From positions 1 through 64,000 of the forward strand of contig JADGJC010000109.1 in assembly GCA_027596075.1 (NCBI GenBank): 64,000 bases of DNA, read 5' to 3'. A model generated the notes under the pieces. It was not told the DNA's origin and searched no databases. It saw only the letters and a program-made list of their open reading frames with translations. The translations under genes were made by a program, and so were the position numbers. The number at the start of each line of letters is the position of its first letter. The first letter of the stretch is position 1. This DNA comes from Rhizophlyctis rosea (taxonomy: Eukaryota; Chytridiomycota; Chytridiomycetes; Rhizophlyctidales; Rhizophlyctidaceae). Below, one piece after another: positions 11,619-25,192 of this stretch.

Positions 11619-12725
11619 GAATCATAGATGAAGTGGTAGACACAGGAGGGAGTGGGGGTGGGAGGCGAGCTATTTTCCTTTTATGTACCAAATTCTGGTT
11701 GATCAAGGAGATCTACTGGGGGATCCTTTACATGATCTTTTTTTGTAGTCATGCCAGTGCAAATCAAAATTTTGCAAGGAAAATCACATTTGTTCGGGGG
11801 TGAATGAATGGTCTTCATTACATGTAGCTGCATGAGATGCATGTTTCGATGGATTTTGCATATGTTTCCGGACTCCACGAGTTGTATAAGCATGGCGAGG
11901 AAATCCACATTGACAACTCGTCTAAAGGCATCATGATAAAGATTCGCATGATGGTTAGCTAGTAGTGTGGGGGTTGGGAGTCGGGACCCTGGCGTCTTCA
12001 TATGGATTTTGATCAAAATAGTCAAAATGAATGGGAGGCGTATTTGCTGACGCAACGTGCCAGGATCCTCAGGTTGGTGTCACCAGGTTCAAAGTAACCA
12101 AACACCAAAAATCGTATTGATTACGCGGTTGCTGTGCACCTTTTTACCGCATGAACTTGTTCCTTCTTGCTACACGTCCTTTACACCAATCTCACCCGAT
12201 TTCTAGCTAGTAGACAGCTGTGAGGCGAGGTAGGTATGCCACTGCCTATTGGTTGTGGTAACTCCGTGCTCTTTCCAGTGTAGCGGGGGCGGCTGCAATG
12301 CTTTCTGACGAGCTCACACAACTGAATTCAGGATCGTCCGAATCGCCCAACACAACGCAGAATATCCTCTGGCAAGGTAAAGGATGCATACCATACCTGT
12401 CGCCAACCCTGTGAGGAAAGGTTAAGCTGCTGGCGGCTTCTAACAAATTATGCTTTTAGACCTGCAGCAGGAGTCGCAACGAGCTTTGCCATTTCGCGTA
12501 TCGCTAGAGGTGGGTTGATATTCGCTTCATTGGGCTTTAGTCTTGGAAACATATGTGCGCGACTGAACTGTTTCCACGGGATGATGACAGAGACTTGACG
12601 CGCTATCTTGTATAAGGTATGTACGCGATTTTGCACTAAACAATGGAGTTTCTGCACACCCAACCTTCGATAGTTCTGACTCATCTCCTCCTCCACCCCA
12701 CCCACAGATCACACCGACCAAACTG
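11619..12725. other. Intergenic region without supported gene
   Basis: A 124-codon minus-strand frame (11681-12055) has a faint ankyrin-like look in its middle but no clear repeats. The remaining 700 nt shows nothing recognisable. Confidence 0.35.
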
Positions 12726-15783
<3,058 letters not shown>

Positions 15784-16867
15784 TGGGGGATGAGGATTTG
15801 GGTGGTGGGGCACAAGGGGATGGGGACGTTTAACAGTTGGAAAGTTGTGTGTTAATGTACACTTGCTCATCCGAAATGTTCAGTGTCTATAGGAATATAG
15901 AATGGACCTGTTGTGGTAGATGCATGTCGTTTTCGGATTATGAAAATGTTGGAATCATCCACGAAACATTCTTTCGCCCAAATGGCACCCCTTGGGCGCG
16001 GGGTGGTGGCAAAGTCACTATTTGGTGGCACAGAGGTTCACTTCAAATGTGTGCTGACACGGCAGCTGAAATGAGTCCACCCAGGATTGACCAATGGCTT
16101 GGGCGATCCTGGCTTGCTTCAGGTGTGGGCCCCATTGGGCAACCGATATGGATCGCCCGTGGGGCAGCCAGACGCGTGGCTTTGCAACTGCTCAATCTTG
16201 TGCCACCACCGTGCAGCCAATTAGACACCATTTGGGGTGGCTTTTAATTTCAGAGGAGACGCGAAGTCAACCTGCAACAATCCAAACGCGCTCGTGTGGC
16301 TGAGTGGTAAGTGACTTGGACTTGATGATAGGAACATGCTACCCTTGGTTCGAACCCCGCAGATTCCACACACAGAAAAATGAGCGTACGTAAATGATGC
16401 CAATGCAACAATGACATACATCAAATTTTTCTTTGGTGCACCCTATGTGTTGGGCAGTCAGTGAGCAGCTTGGAAGCCAGTCAACGGGCATCAGTTTGGG
16501 CCATTTGAGGCTATCCCATATTGGTAAAACCAATGGTCGCCCAACCCAATGTGCGTAGGGTTTATGACGCGTTGGTTACCCAACGGCTCCCGAACCGGTC
16601 TAACCAGATGTCGGTATTTGCTCCTAAGTGGCGTTTTGCAGATGATGCTATGAGGGACTGGGAAGGGACGGGAAGGTTCATCAATCAATGATTGGATCAC
16701 CGAGTCATTCCATCTCAAACGAGCTCTCGTGACCCTGGGGCTGCTGTGCCAAGCCTGCCACGTCAGATTCCCCACTCCCCACACCACCACACTTGAAATC
16801 CTCCCTCACCTTCAGAGGTGAACAACGTCATCCGATCTTCCCACCACTAGATCACCCATCCCAAAAA
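15784..16867. other. Intergenic region with repetitive character
   Basis: Between 15970 and 16560 short words such as GGTGGCACA, TGTGCCACCACC, CCATTTGGGG and CAATGG recur in both orientations, as in a small non-autonomous repeat. A tRNA-like element lies at 16287-16375. No coding frame is convincing. Confidence 0.4.
16287..16375 (+). repeat. tRNA-Ser-like pseudogene or tRNA-derived element
   Basis: Seven-base ends CGTGTGG and CCACACA can pair with one mismatch. TGGCTGAGTGGTAAG resembles an A box, GGTTCGAACCC is a good B box, and GGACTTGATGATAGG resembles a Ser(UGA) anticodon arm. The T arm does not pair properly and is offset from the acceptor end, so a functional tRNA is unlikely. Confidence 0.45.
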
Positions 16868-18744
16868 ATGGCCGACAAATCCCCCAAACGGGTCTCCAAA
16901 AAGGGACCAAAAGTCCCCGCAAAGACTAAAGCCAAGACCAAGTCCCTCCAACACAGCACGGTGCTCCTCATCGTCGCTACCCTAATCTTTGGTTTCGCGA
17001 TCCTGTTTTTCCTCCCTAGTGGGAAACCAACGAAGTTAACACCTGATGCTGGAACGGCGTTCAAGCAGCAGGCGCAGGGGGGTGCGAGTGGTGTTACGAG
17101 TGCTGTTAAGGCGGGTGTGACGGAGGCGAAGGCTCAGGCTGAGAAGGCTAAGGTCAAGGCTGCTGAGGGGGCTGCGAAGGTTGAGAGTGAAGTGAAGAAG
17201 GCCGCTGGGAAGGTTGAGAAGGAGGCTAAGAAGGCTGCAGCAAAGGTTGAAAAGGCTGCGAAGGACGGTGTAAAGGAAGCTGCGAAGGTTGTTGGGGAGA
17301 CTGTTGAGAAGGCTGCGCCCAAGGTTGGGGATGAGGAGGGGATTGTGTATCCTGAGGGGAAGGATTGGAAGAAGGAGATTGTTCAGGAGGGTGAGTGTGG
17401 TCTTACTTCGCTTGTTTTGGTTTGCGGAGTGGTGCGGTGAACGGGACTGGCTTGAATTTTGTGAGGGGTGGAGAATTACTTTGGGCGACATTTTTTTGTT
17501 TACAATGTCTTGTTTTTGTTTACTTTTCTCATAGGTGATGGGAAGACGTTCCCTGCCATTGGAGACAAGGTTAAGATGCACTACACTGGTTTCGTAAGTG
17601 TCTACAAAACTCCATCTGCATGTCCATAACTGCCCATGAATGACCTTCCCTCTCCTCCTGTAGCTTCTTGACGGCACCAAGTTCGACAGCTCCCATGACC
17701 GTGGCCAACCGTTTGAAGCCCGTATCGGTGTTGGCAACCTCATCCGTGGTTGGGATGAGGCAGTTCCTACCATGAGTAAGGGTGAGAAGGCTAAGTTTAC
17801 TATTTCTTGGAAGGTACGCTGGCATGTTTTTGCCAAGTTCCCAGTTGTTGTTGTCTTCTTCAACTGATCTTATTTACACCTGCGCTCCCATCCTGTAGGC
17901 AGCATACGGCGAAGCAGGCAGCCCTCCTGTCATCCCTGCAAAGGCGGATCTCATCTTTGAGGTGTGTATCTTGCATCTAAAAAATCTTGAAGATCCTCTG
18001 CAACTCATGCATCCCTGTTCTCAGGTCGAGCTCGTCGACGTTACTCCCTCACCCCCGGACATTCCCTGGCCGGAGAAGGACCCCAAAGTCATCGCCGTTG
18101 AAGGTCTTGACTGGTCTAAAGTCATTTACGAGGAAGGTGATGGAGAGAATTTCCCGCAGAAGGGTGACAAGGTTCTTATGCATTGTAAGTTTTTTGTATC
18201 GCTATTCATTATGTTGGCCACAGAGAACTCATGACTGATCCAAATGGTCTTGCTTTTACAGATACTGGCCGAGTATGTTTTGCAACAACAATACACATGA
18301 TTGCCAAATCGATGTTTGCCTGAAAGGCTAATCCTCTTCTGCTTCCCCAGTTCGCCTCCGACGGTAAAAAATTTGACAGCTCTCACGACCGGGGTCACCC
18401 TCTCGCTCTTCCCGTTGGATTGGGTCAAATTATCCGAGGATGGGATGAGGGTGTCCCAACCATGAGTAAGGGCGAGAAGGCGAAGTTGTATGTTAACTCT
18501 GGGGTATGTGTTGTCGTTTGTTGTTGACGATCATGCAAGTCTGGAGCACGTTACTGATAGGGGTTTCTTCTGATCAAATAGGCCGCATATGGCGAGCGGG
18601 GAGCTGGAAATGGGTTGATCCCGCCTGGATCGGATCTTGTATTTGAGGTGAGGCTTTTGTGATGTTGACGACGTGTTACCCTTTCGTTGCTGATACGTTG
18701 TGGGTTTGTAGGTTGAGCTTGTGGATATTCAGAGGCAGGCGTAA
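16868..18744 (+). CDS. Membrane-anchored double FKBP-type peptidyl-prolyl isomerase
   Basis: Nine exons: 16868-17390, 17535-17593, 17664-17813, 17899-17961, 18025-18184, 18262-18272 (11 nt micro-exon), 18351-18503, 18582-18647, 18712-18744. ATG 16868 is preferred to the upstream in-frame 16793 because MADKSPKR has a good context. A basic N-tail precedes one transmembrane helix (about residues 29-48, [19 protein letters not shown]), then an Ala/Lys/Glu-rich helical linker with KAAxKVEK-type repeats. Two FKBP domains follow, each with VKMHYTGF or [37 protein letters not shown] and a VELVD end. The isomerase domains probably face the ER lumen or cytosol behind the anchor. The orientation cannot be told. 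Confidence 0.9.
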
Positions 18745-18887
18745 AGCTAGCGTAGTGTTCATTGATATTGGTGTATGTCAAATTCGGTGATTAAAACGCG
18801 TTAGGCCAGGCAGGCTTTTTGGAAATTACAAGTCCGCTTTTTGTTGGTTCAGTCTTGGTTTCGTGACTGATGCTCATAACATACAAA

Positions 18888-18950
18888 ATGGCCTGCGATT
18901 CGAACCGCAGTAACGTGGGTCGGAGTGGCAATTGCTACACTGATCCGAAA
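18888..18950 (-). repeat. tRNA-derived element
   Basis: On the minus strand CAGTGTAGCAATTGCCAC (18942-18925) acts as an A-box-like segment and CTGCGGTTCGAATCGCAG (about 18912-18895) forms a perfect T-arm-like hairpin with a B box. No matching acceptor stem is present. It shares the GTAGCAATTGC core with the element at 4305-4395. Confidence 0.4.
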
Positions 18951-19341
18951 CATGGGCGGGGCATCAACAGCAAAGCCCCAACCAGTTTCACCCTTCCAGA
19001 AAATGCTCAGTATGCTCCTTCGACTAAATGTTCAAGTCTTGGCTGCTGTTGGCTAGGCTGTAATGGCTGATACTGCACACGAATGCAATGTGAGGTTCCG
19101 ATCCGTCTTGCCAGTCTTCAGCCGTTTGCGATATGTGACAATGCAACGGTGTGACAAATTGAAAGCGATGTACCGGTTTGGATATATCCTGCGACAACCG
19201 TTCAAAGGTGTGAAGCGTACCACATCATTACCGCAGGAAGACCTTATGCAGCAAATTCAATGCGCGCGATACACGTTGACGATGCGCCGATGAAAATTTG
19301 AAGCTACGTCCATGTGGGTATGCGGCTTCATTTGTTCACTC

Positions 19342-22130
19342 TTATAACAAAATGGTATTACCATCATTCGTCTCCATTCTCCCAATTGCCCGGTTGGTCT
19401 CCAAATCTATTATCATCACATAACTCGCGGTCTTACTGGGATTGGTTGCCGAGACTGCAAGATACTGTTCGTCAACATTGATATCTAAACTCTCCGTCAC
19501 AACTATGTCCCCCCCGGCAATTTTCCCGCCCTCATACTTCAGCGTTGCGATCCCGGTGGCAGTGTCCCAAACATACGTCAGACCATGACTGCTGGCAGCA
19601 ACAACAAACTTTCCTCTTCGGGTTACATCAACCCAACGACACCAATCTCCCCAACTGGCGCCATCTCTATAAAAGGATTTCAGTGAGGAGCCAGTCCGGG
19701 TATTCCATAGCGTCGCGCTATGGTAACCCCAACCAATAACGGCAAAATCTCCGTCGGGACTTATGGCCACCGAGGTCGGGCCGGTCTGACCGCGGTCGGG
19801 TTCCACCAGCGAAAAAAGATGGGCTCTCTCTACATCCCAAATCTCGACACTCATCTGCAAAGCCGTCACGATCGTCTTCCCGTCATCATCGATGTCAACT
19901 CCCGTCGTCTTGGGAACGTAACCCCCGAGCGTTCTCACAAGACCACCGGTCTTCACATCCCATAGCGTGGCGACATTCTGGCTAGCGGCGGTCACGAGGC
20001 GGGTGCCATTGCGGTTCAGAGCAAGGTGTGACACACATTGGCGGAATCCCTGTATTGCGCCCACCAGGGCGCCCGTTGAAACGTTCCTGACCTTGACGGT
20101 TAGGTCTTCGGAAGACGTTGCTATATACTGCTTGTTCCGACTGGCGGACACGGCACAGATCCTTCCTGAATGGCCGTCCAGAGTTCGCACCACTTCTTTG
20201 GTCCCCACATCCCATATCTTCGCCATGTTCTCCCAACATGTGAGGACTCTCGGAGAGTTCCGGGTTTTTTCAATGGTAGGGGGCCAACCAGGAGGGGCGT
20301 ATGCATTGGTAGGATTCTGGTGCATGGCAGGGACATAGCGCGGAGTAATGGGTGTTTCGGACATGGCAGGGAAATAACGCGGAGGGGTGGGTATTTCATG
20401 AGGCTTCTGTTGCATGGCAGGGACATACCGCGGAGGGGTGATGTCGATAATCGTCTCTTCAATGGCAGACACATAAGGAGGGGTGGATATTTCGGTAGGT
20501 TTTGCACTAGACACTTTTGGCAAATTGGAGATCTAAAAAGGGAGAAAACGAATCAGCATCATACAAAATTTCTACAAAGCAGGTAAAATGGGACACGTAC
20601 AGTAAATCCTTCCATATTCGCACTCGTAGTTTCAAAATTAGATCTGGTAGTCGAAGAAGACCCTTCTTCCAATTCAGGACTCGAAGCGCTTGAGGATTGG
20701 GAAAGTTTGGCTCGGAATCGGATCTGATTATCATTATGAGTTGCATGCCCTGGATTTGCGTGAAAAATGCGTGTCAATCTACCTTAGACTTGTTAAAGTT
20801 TACACTGCTGACTACCGAAACCGTCGTTCCAACGTTTAAACTACGCTGAACCTGACTAGTCAATCCTTCTGCATCCCACGCCGTATAATCTGTATGGATA
20901 CTAAGTAACGCAGTCACCAGCTGGGTGGAGTCGATTTGCTGTTTCAAGCAGGCATCTTTCACGATCGCTGATGGTGCTGGCATATAACCTTGACCAATGT
21001 CTTCCATGACCTTGCCGAAGGCATGAATATCGCTGCCAAATGTAGGGGACGGGATGGAGGGTGCGTATCCAGGTGTATAGGCGGCTGGACGGTGTACGAT
21101 GGATGCTGTGGATGCCGCGACGCCGACGTCAGCGATTCGGGCGGCTCCGTGTTGATCTATTAGGATGTTAGCGGGCTTGAGGTCGCGATGAATAAGTTGG
21201 CAAGAGTGCATGTAATTCCTGCATATGATGATTAGTATGAGGTGTTGTCGCTATCTGCAACGGGACATTGCATTTGTTCTCACCAATCCCAAAGCCATGG
21301 CCCGCAAAAACGTCATTTTCTCCCACCACGTTCTAAAACCGGATGCCGCTAACTTTGCCGCCAACGACGTCACCGCCGGTTCCATCACAACACAAGCCTT
21401 CCCATCCTTGATGCAGGAGCCGTAAACGGCAATCGTGTGCGGCGAAGGTTGCAACTTGTAGAGAATGGCAACTTCCCGACGTGCTTCCTTGATCAGGATG
21501 GCGAGCTGTTCATCCGGAGTGATGCCAGGCGGTTGCAATTCCGCGGACACCCCTCCCGAGATCTGCTTAACCGCCACAGGCCTGCCCTGGTACGTTCCCC
21601 CATATACCCGCGCAAAGCCCCCACCGCCACGTGGATTGTCGTATTTGATCGACAGGTGGTCGGGGTTCAACTCCAAATGCAAACCCTGCATCTGGGTTTG
21701 GATGTCTTGTCCGGACCGAAGGAGGAGGTTCAGGTGCTCCACGTTCTTCCTCATGAACCCAAAGTCCTTTTCCGCAATTTGGCTGGCCGGATCGTGTGCG
21801 GCCTCCGTTATTTCGAATTGTTGTTCCCATGTGTGGAGCTCATTATGAAGGTCCATATGACGGAACAACCAGCCGGTGTTTTGAGCACAGTGAACCAGGT
21901 GTTCCAGCGCAGCAGCCATGTCTACTTCAACGGCAGTTGGGTCGTCATTGTGAGCTTCTTTGAGAACTGACCACAGGGCGTGGAGTCGGTCTCTATACAG
22001 AACGGTTCTTGGATGAGGCCGGTTCTCGAGAACAATTCGTATACGTTCTAGGATTGCATCGGCGGACTTGGGGTCTGGTTTTGGCAAAGCTTCTTTCACC
22101 CGGGCGACCACGTCGGCCCCAATGTTATTC
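19342..22130 (-). CDS. Helical domain - protein kinase - WD40 fusion protein
   Basis: Minus-strand exons 22130-21284, 21218-20783, 20723-20601 and 20532-19342. An N-terminal all-helical region of about 140 residues (resembling the adaptor helices before TKL kinases) leads into a kinase domain: GGGGFARVYGG, VAVKQI, IHRDLKPANI, ADVGVA in place of DFG, SDIHAFGKVM. After a Ser-rich linker come about four copies of a PPRYxPAM motif (near 20490-20300), then five to seven WD40 repeats (AKIWDVGTKEVVRTLDGHSG, ATLWDVKTGGLVRTLGG, VEIWDVERA, TYVWDTATG). Joining exon 1 to exon 2 by the only canonical sites leaves the frame one base out, just before HRDLKPAN, so either an indel is present or splicing is unusual. 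The 5' end is unresolved; a possible first exon with ATG lies at 22393. Such kinase-WD40 proteins are presumed signalling or immune-like receptors by architecture. Confidence 0.75.
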
Positions 22131-23128
22131 CTGTTTTAAATTTTTGAACGGAGGTAAGACTGGTGGTTACAGTGCGCGTATCTTCGTCAACAACGTACCC
22201 TAACATTACAAACAATGGATTGAATGTCAATCTGGCCAATGATAAGCAGCCCAGGGGACTTCGCTCGACAGAACGATATCAGGTAAGTTACTCTGTTATC
22301 CCGCTCGGGTTGAGGAAGGGGGCAGAAGGTCTGAAGATGGAGGAGGATACTGAAGGAACTCGCCAGGTCGGCAATTTGGCGTTGTGTTCCCATCGACCCC
22401 TTTTGTGCGACAAATGGAATGTCGAAAGAATCGAGCCAGCGTCTTCAGCGACGCGTTTCAGGGTTCAAAAATGTGCGCCAGCAAAGTCGAAGGTTTCGGT
22501 CAGCCCGCTATCTACACGTTATGCGTTGCGAACAATGACCTCGAGTCGAATCTCTTAGCTATTTTGACAACTACGAGCAACATCAGCATGTTCGAATCAG
22601 CTATGAGTCCATGACATGTTGCCAAGAGCATGGCCTCATGGCTGAGGCAGTTTTGTACCACTTTTCGTTCAGTTGTGTCCGCTTTCCGGAGATTCGGAGG
22701 CATCCACACAACCTTATTCTGCAGGTTGCTGCGGACTTGGCAGAATTCAGATAAAAGGCACGGGGATGCTGAAGGCCCCAGTGGCCCCTGTCTCAACCAG
22801 CATTCACAAATTACACTCAGTTGAAACTTTCCACAAGCCGGCAACTCTTAACGACCCTAAGCGAGTTTGCTGACATTCACAATACCGCCTCCGCGTCTTT
22901 GCCTTGAAGGTACAATACATATGAACAGTGGGGTTCCAATATGGCGGGCCGTGGCACATGTGGGGAAGATACCTTTGTATGACTGTGCATCGGTGCCACC
23001 GGACAGGGATTTTGGGATGGGACTGAACTTCTCAAGTTTCCATCAACCTAAATGCATCCACGGATCGATACTTTGGCAGTAATAGATCAAACCTTCGACC
23101 AGAACTCGCCACATAATACTGCCCAACA
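22131..23128. other. Intergenic region, may hold the 5' exon of the kinase-WD40 gene
   Basis: A minus-strand frame 22393-22187 starting MGTQRQIADLASSF could contain the first exon, but no splice pair joins it in phase with the exon at 22130. No other gene is supported. Confidence 0.35.
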
Positions 23129-23842
23129 ATGACACTTGTGCAAACTATCACCGACGAGATGGTAGCTGGTGGCAAACCCATCCGACTTCAAAACCTCCAC
23201 ACCATTCCCAGATACGAAACCCTCGAACCAGACGAAGGTTGGCGATCACGTTGGTCAGCACGTCGTATCAATGCAGGCCTCGACACACTACCCCCAAAAC
23301 ATGCGCCCCACTACTACTGGCACCTCGCTAGGCGGGAGCTAGAGCGCAAATTGATTGACTGCGGGGGATGGGCTGCAATGGTGGATGCGGAGACTATACC
23401 CTTCATAGTCACGGAAGGGTTCTTTCTGGACGGGGATGATGCTGTCTTGGAAGAGGGAGATCCTTGTAGCTGCCATCACAACGCGGATAGATTGGCTGAG
23501 GAGAATCCGGATACAGTAGTGGCTATGACTGGGTATGCGCTTTCAGACAATGGCATGTGGCGTACTCATAGTTGGGCGGTGCGGAAATTGGAAAACGGGG
23601 AAGGGTTCCAGATCGTAGAGACGACAGCGGAGCGACTAGCTTATTTCGGGCATATTCTAAGGCCGGAGCACTTCTATATAGATTGCCCTGCTGGGGAAGA
23701 GGAGTATCGAGAGGGAGGGGAAAAGGCCATCAAAGGGACGGAGATGCTCAAAGCCTATTTTGAGGGGAGGGCCCCGTCGGTCGTGAAGAATTTGGAAATG
23801 GAAGAGTTGGTATCACTGAAATCAGGAAGGAAAGTCCGTTGA
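23129..23842 (+). CDS. Unknown protein with papain-fold-like Cys/His motifs, intronless
   Basis: One 237-codon exon from ATG 23129 to TGA 23840-23842. The core contains GDPCSCHHNADRLAEENP (about residues 111-128), VAMTGYALSDNGMWRTHSWAV (about 131-151, only the blocks GYAL and HSW matter) and QIVETTAERLAYFG (about 159-172). A Cys/His-Asn block, a GYAL-x-D strand, an HSW motif and a VETT strand are the layout of small papain-like or transglutaminase-like proteins that are commoner in bacteria; that family link is from memory and is an inference. Absence of introns in an intron-rich neighbourhood fits horizontal gain but does not prove it. An acidic C-terminal region ends in a basic tail. Confidence 0.6.
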   Translation: MTLVQTITDEMVAGGKPIRLQNLHTIPRYETLEPDEGWRSRWSARRINAGLDTLPPKHAPHYYWHLARRELERKLIDCGGWAAMVDAETIPFIVTEGFFLDGDDAVLEEGDPCSCHHNADRLAEENPDTVVAMTGYALSDNGMWRTHSWAVRKLENGEGFQIVETTAERLAYFGHILRPEHFYIDCPAGEEEYREGGEKAIKGTEMLKAYFEGRAPSVVKNLEMEELVSLKSGRKVR

Positions 23843-24128
23843 TTACTCTTGCTGGTTATAGTACGGCATTGTTGTGAAGAGCAATATATTGTTGCTTAAT
23901 GTGATAATGGTAGATGATGTAGCAGCATTTCCCTTCAGAATGTTGATCGAAATTGGTGCATTGATCGGCAATCCTCATGTTGGGTTCTATATAGATGCAG
24001 AGACGTCATCGTGAGTATTGAACAGATGATCCGATCCATTGTGTCAGACGAACGTGGAAAGCTTCAACTTCACTATTTGCAAATTTTTGCTCACTGGCAC
24101 TCTTATTTGGCAGTAACTCAAATCCACA

Positions 24129-24696
24129 ATGTATCCTCCCATCGTACACGGTATCGGCTTATTTCTGCTTTGCTGCACAGCATTTCCTACAACAAAATGG
24201 ATACAGCGTTTGGACAGTCTTTTCGGAACTCGGTTGCAAAGGTATTATCTTCTGCGCTTGGTCAATTACATTGTGTAACATCCTCACACACATCCTCAAC
24301 TGCTTGAAAGGGCGTATATTGACCCAATATCAAAATGATAACGACGAAAACCCCGTCTGCAGAGAGTTCGGAAAGTACCATGTGTCTTATTCTATAGAAG
24401 ACCATCGCGGTGAATTAATACAACCATGGGACGAGTTCCATCCGGGCTTCATCGAATCCAACTCTACCAATGCAAGCATGTGGCTCATTCAAACAGTGTT
24501 CCCTTACTATGATCAGTGCCACTTCAACGTGCTGCAACGACAGATCATTAGGGCAGATGGAAGTTGTACGAATATGGGCAATGGCGACTGGTTCAGAATG
24601 ACGTGTACAGGAGGCGTGCGGGCAGATACTCACTATGAGTTCGTATATTCAACCTTGGCTGATTTGTGGATGGGAACTAAAGATGGACACCAATAA
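24129..24696 (+). CDS. Small secreted protein (hypothetical)
   Basis: ATG 24129 begins a signal-peptide-like segment (MYPPIVHGIGLFLLCCTAF). A 121-nt GT-AG intron (24242-24362) joins in phase to a second exon 24363-24696, giving 148 residues. The mature part has a possible beta-rich domain with four Cys (CHF, SCTN, TCTGG) and Asn-glycosylation sites (NST, NAS). No family is recognised. The intron is longer than its neighbours, which lowers confidence in this exact model. Confidence 0.45.
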
Positions 24697-25192
24697 CAGG
24701 ACCTACGATGATTGTCAAAACCAACGCAATCTCAGTAGGAACTGGTCGGAACCGCTGATCCCTGTTTGTACCAACGAACCGAGCTTTCGTCGCTCAAAGT
24801 GTGTTGGATTGGAGGAAGATCCCTCGTTTTGGCGTAAAGGCACTCGTGATCCACTTGTTGGTGAGTTGAAGGCGCGGGGATCTCCCTGACAGACTACAAA
24901 CTCATGTGCGTCCACTACAGTGCAAAATTAATGGCTAAGTTGGGAAATTAAAGTTTAATTCTGCAATAGGAAAATGGTTTTTTACTGTCCTGCTTGATTG
25001 CGTGGCATACATGAGCTGTACCAAGTTTTTCGTAAGATGGGTGAACGATATCACATGTACCATGGGTTGCAATGTTTCATCAGGCTCGCCTACATGGTAA
25101 CTGCTTCACTTCATGGTGGCACCTGTTAAATCTATTCTTACACATGCCGCGTCCAATCTTCCGGGCGTGCTATCTACAAATCAATAAAGTGT

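Noticed and set aside
11681..12055. Minus-strand 124-codon frame with ankyrin-like residues
   Set aside because: No repeat unit can be defined and no start or splice context supports it.
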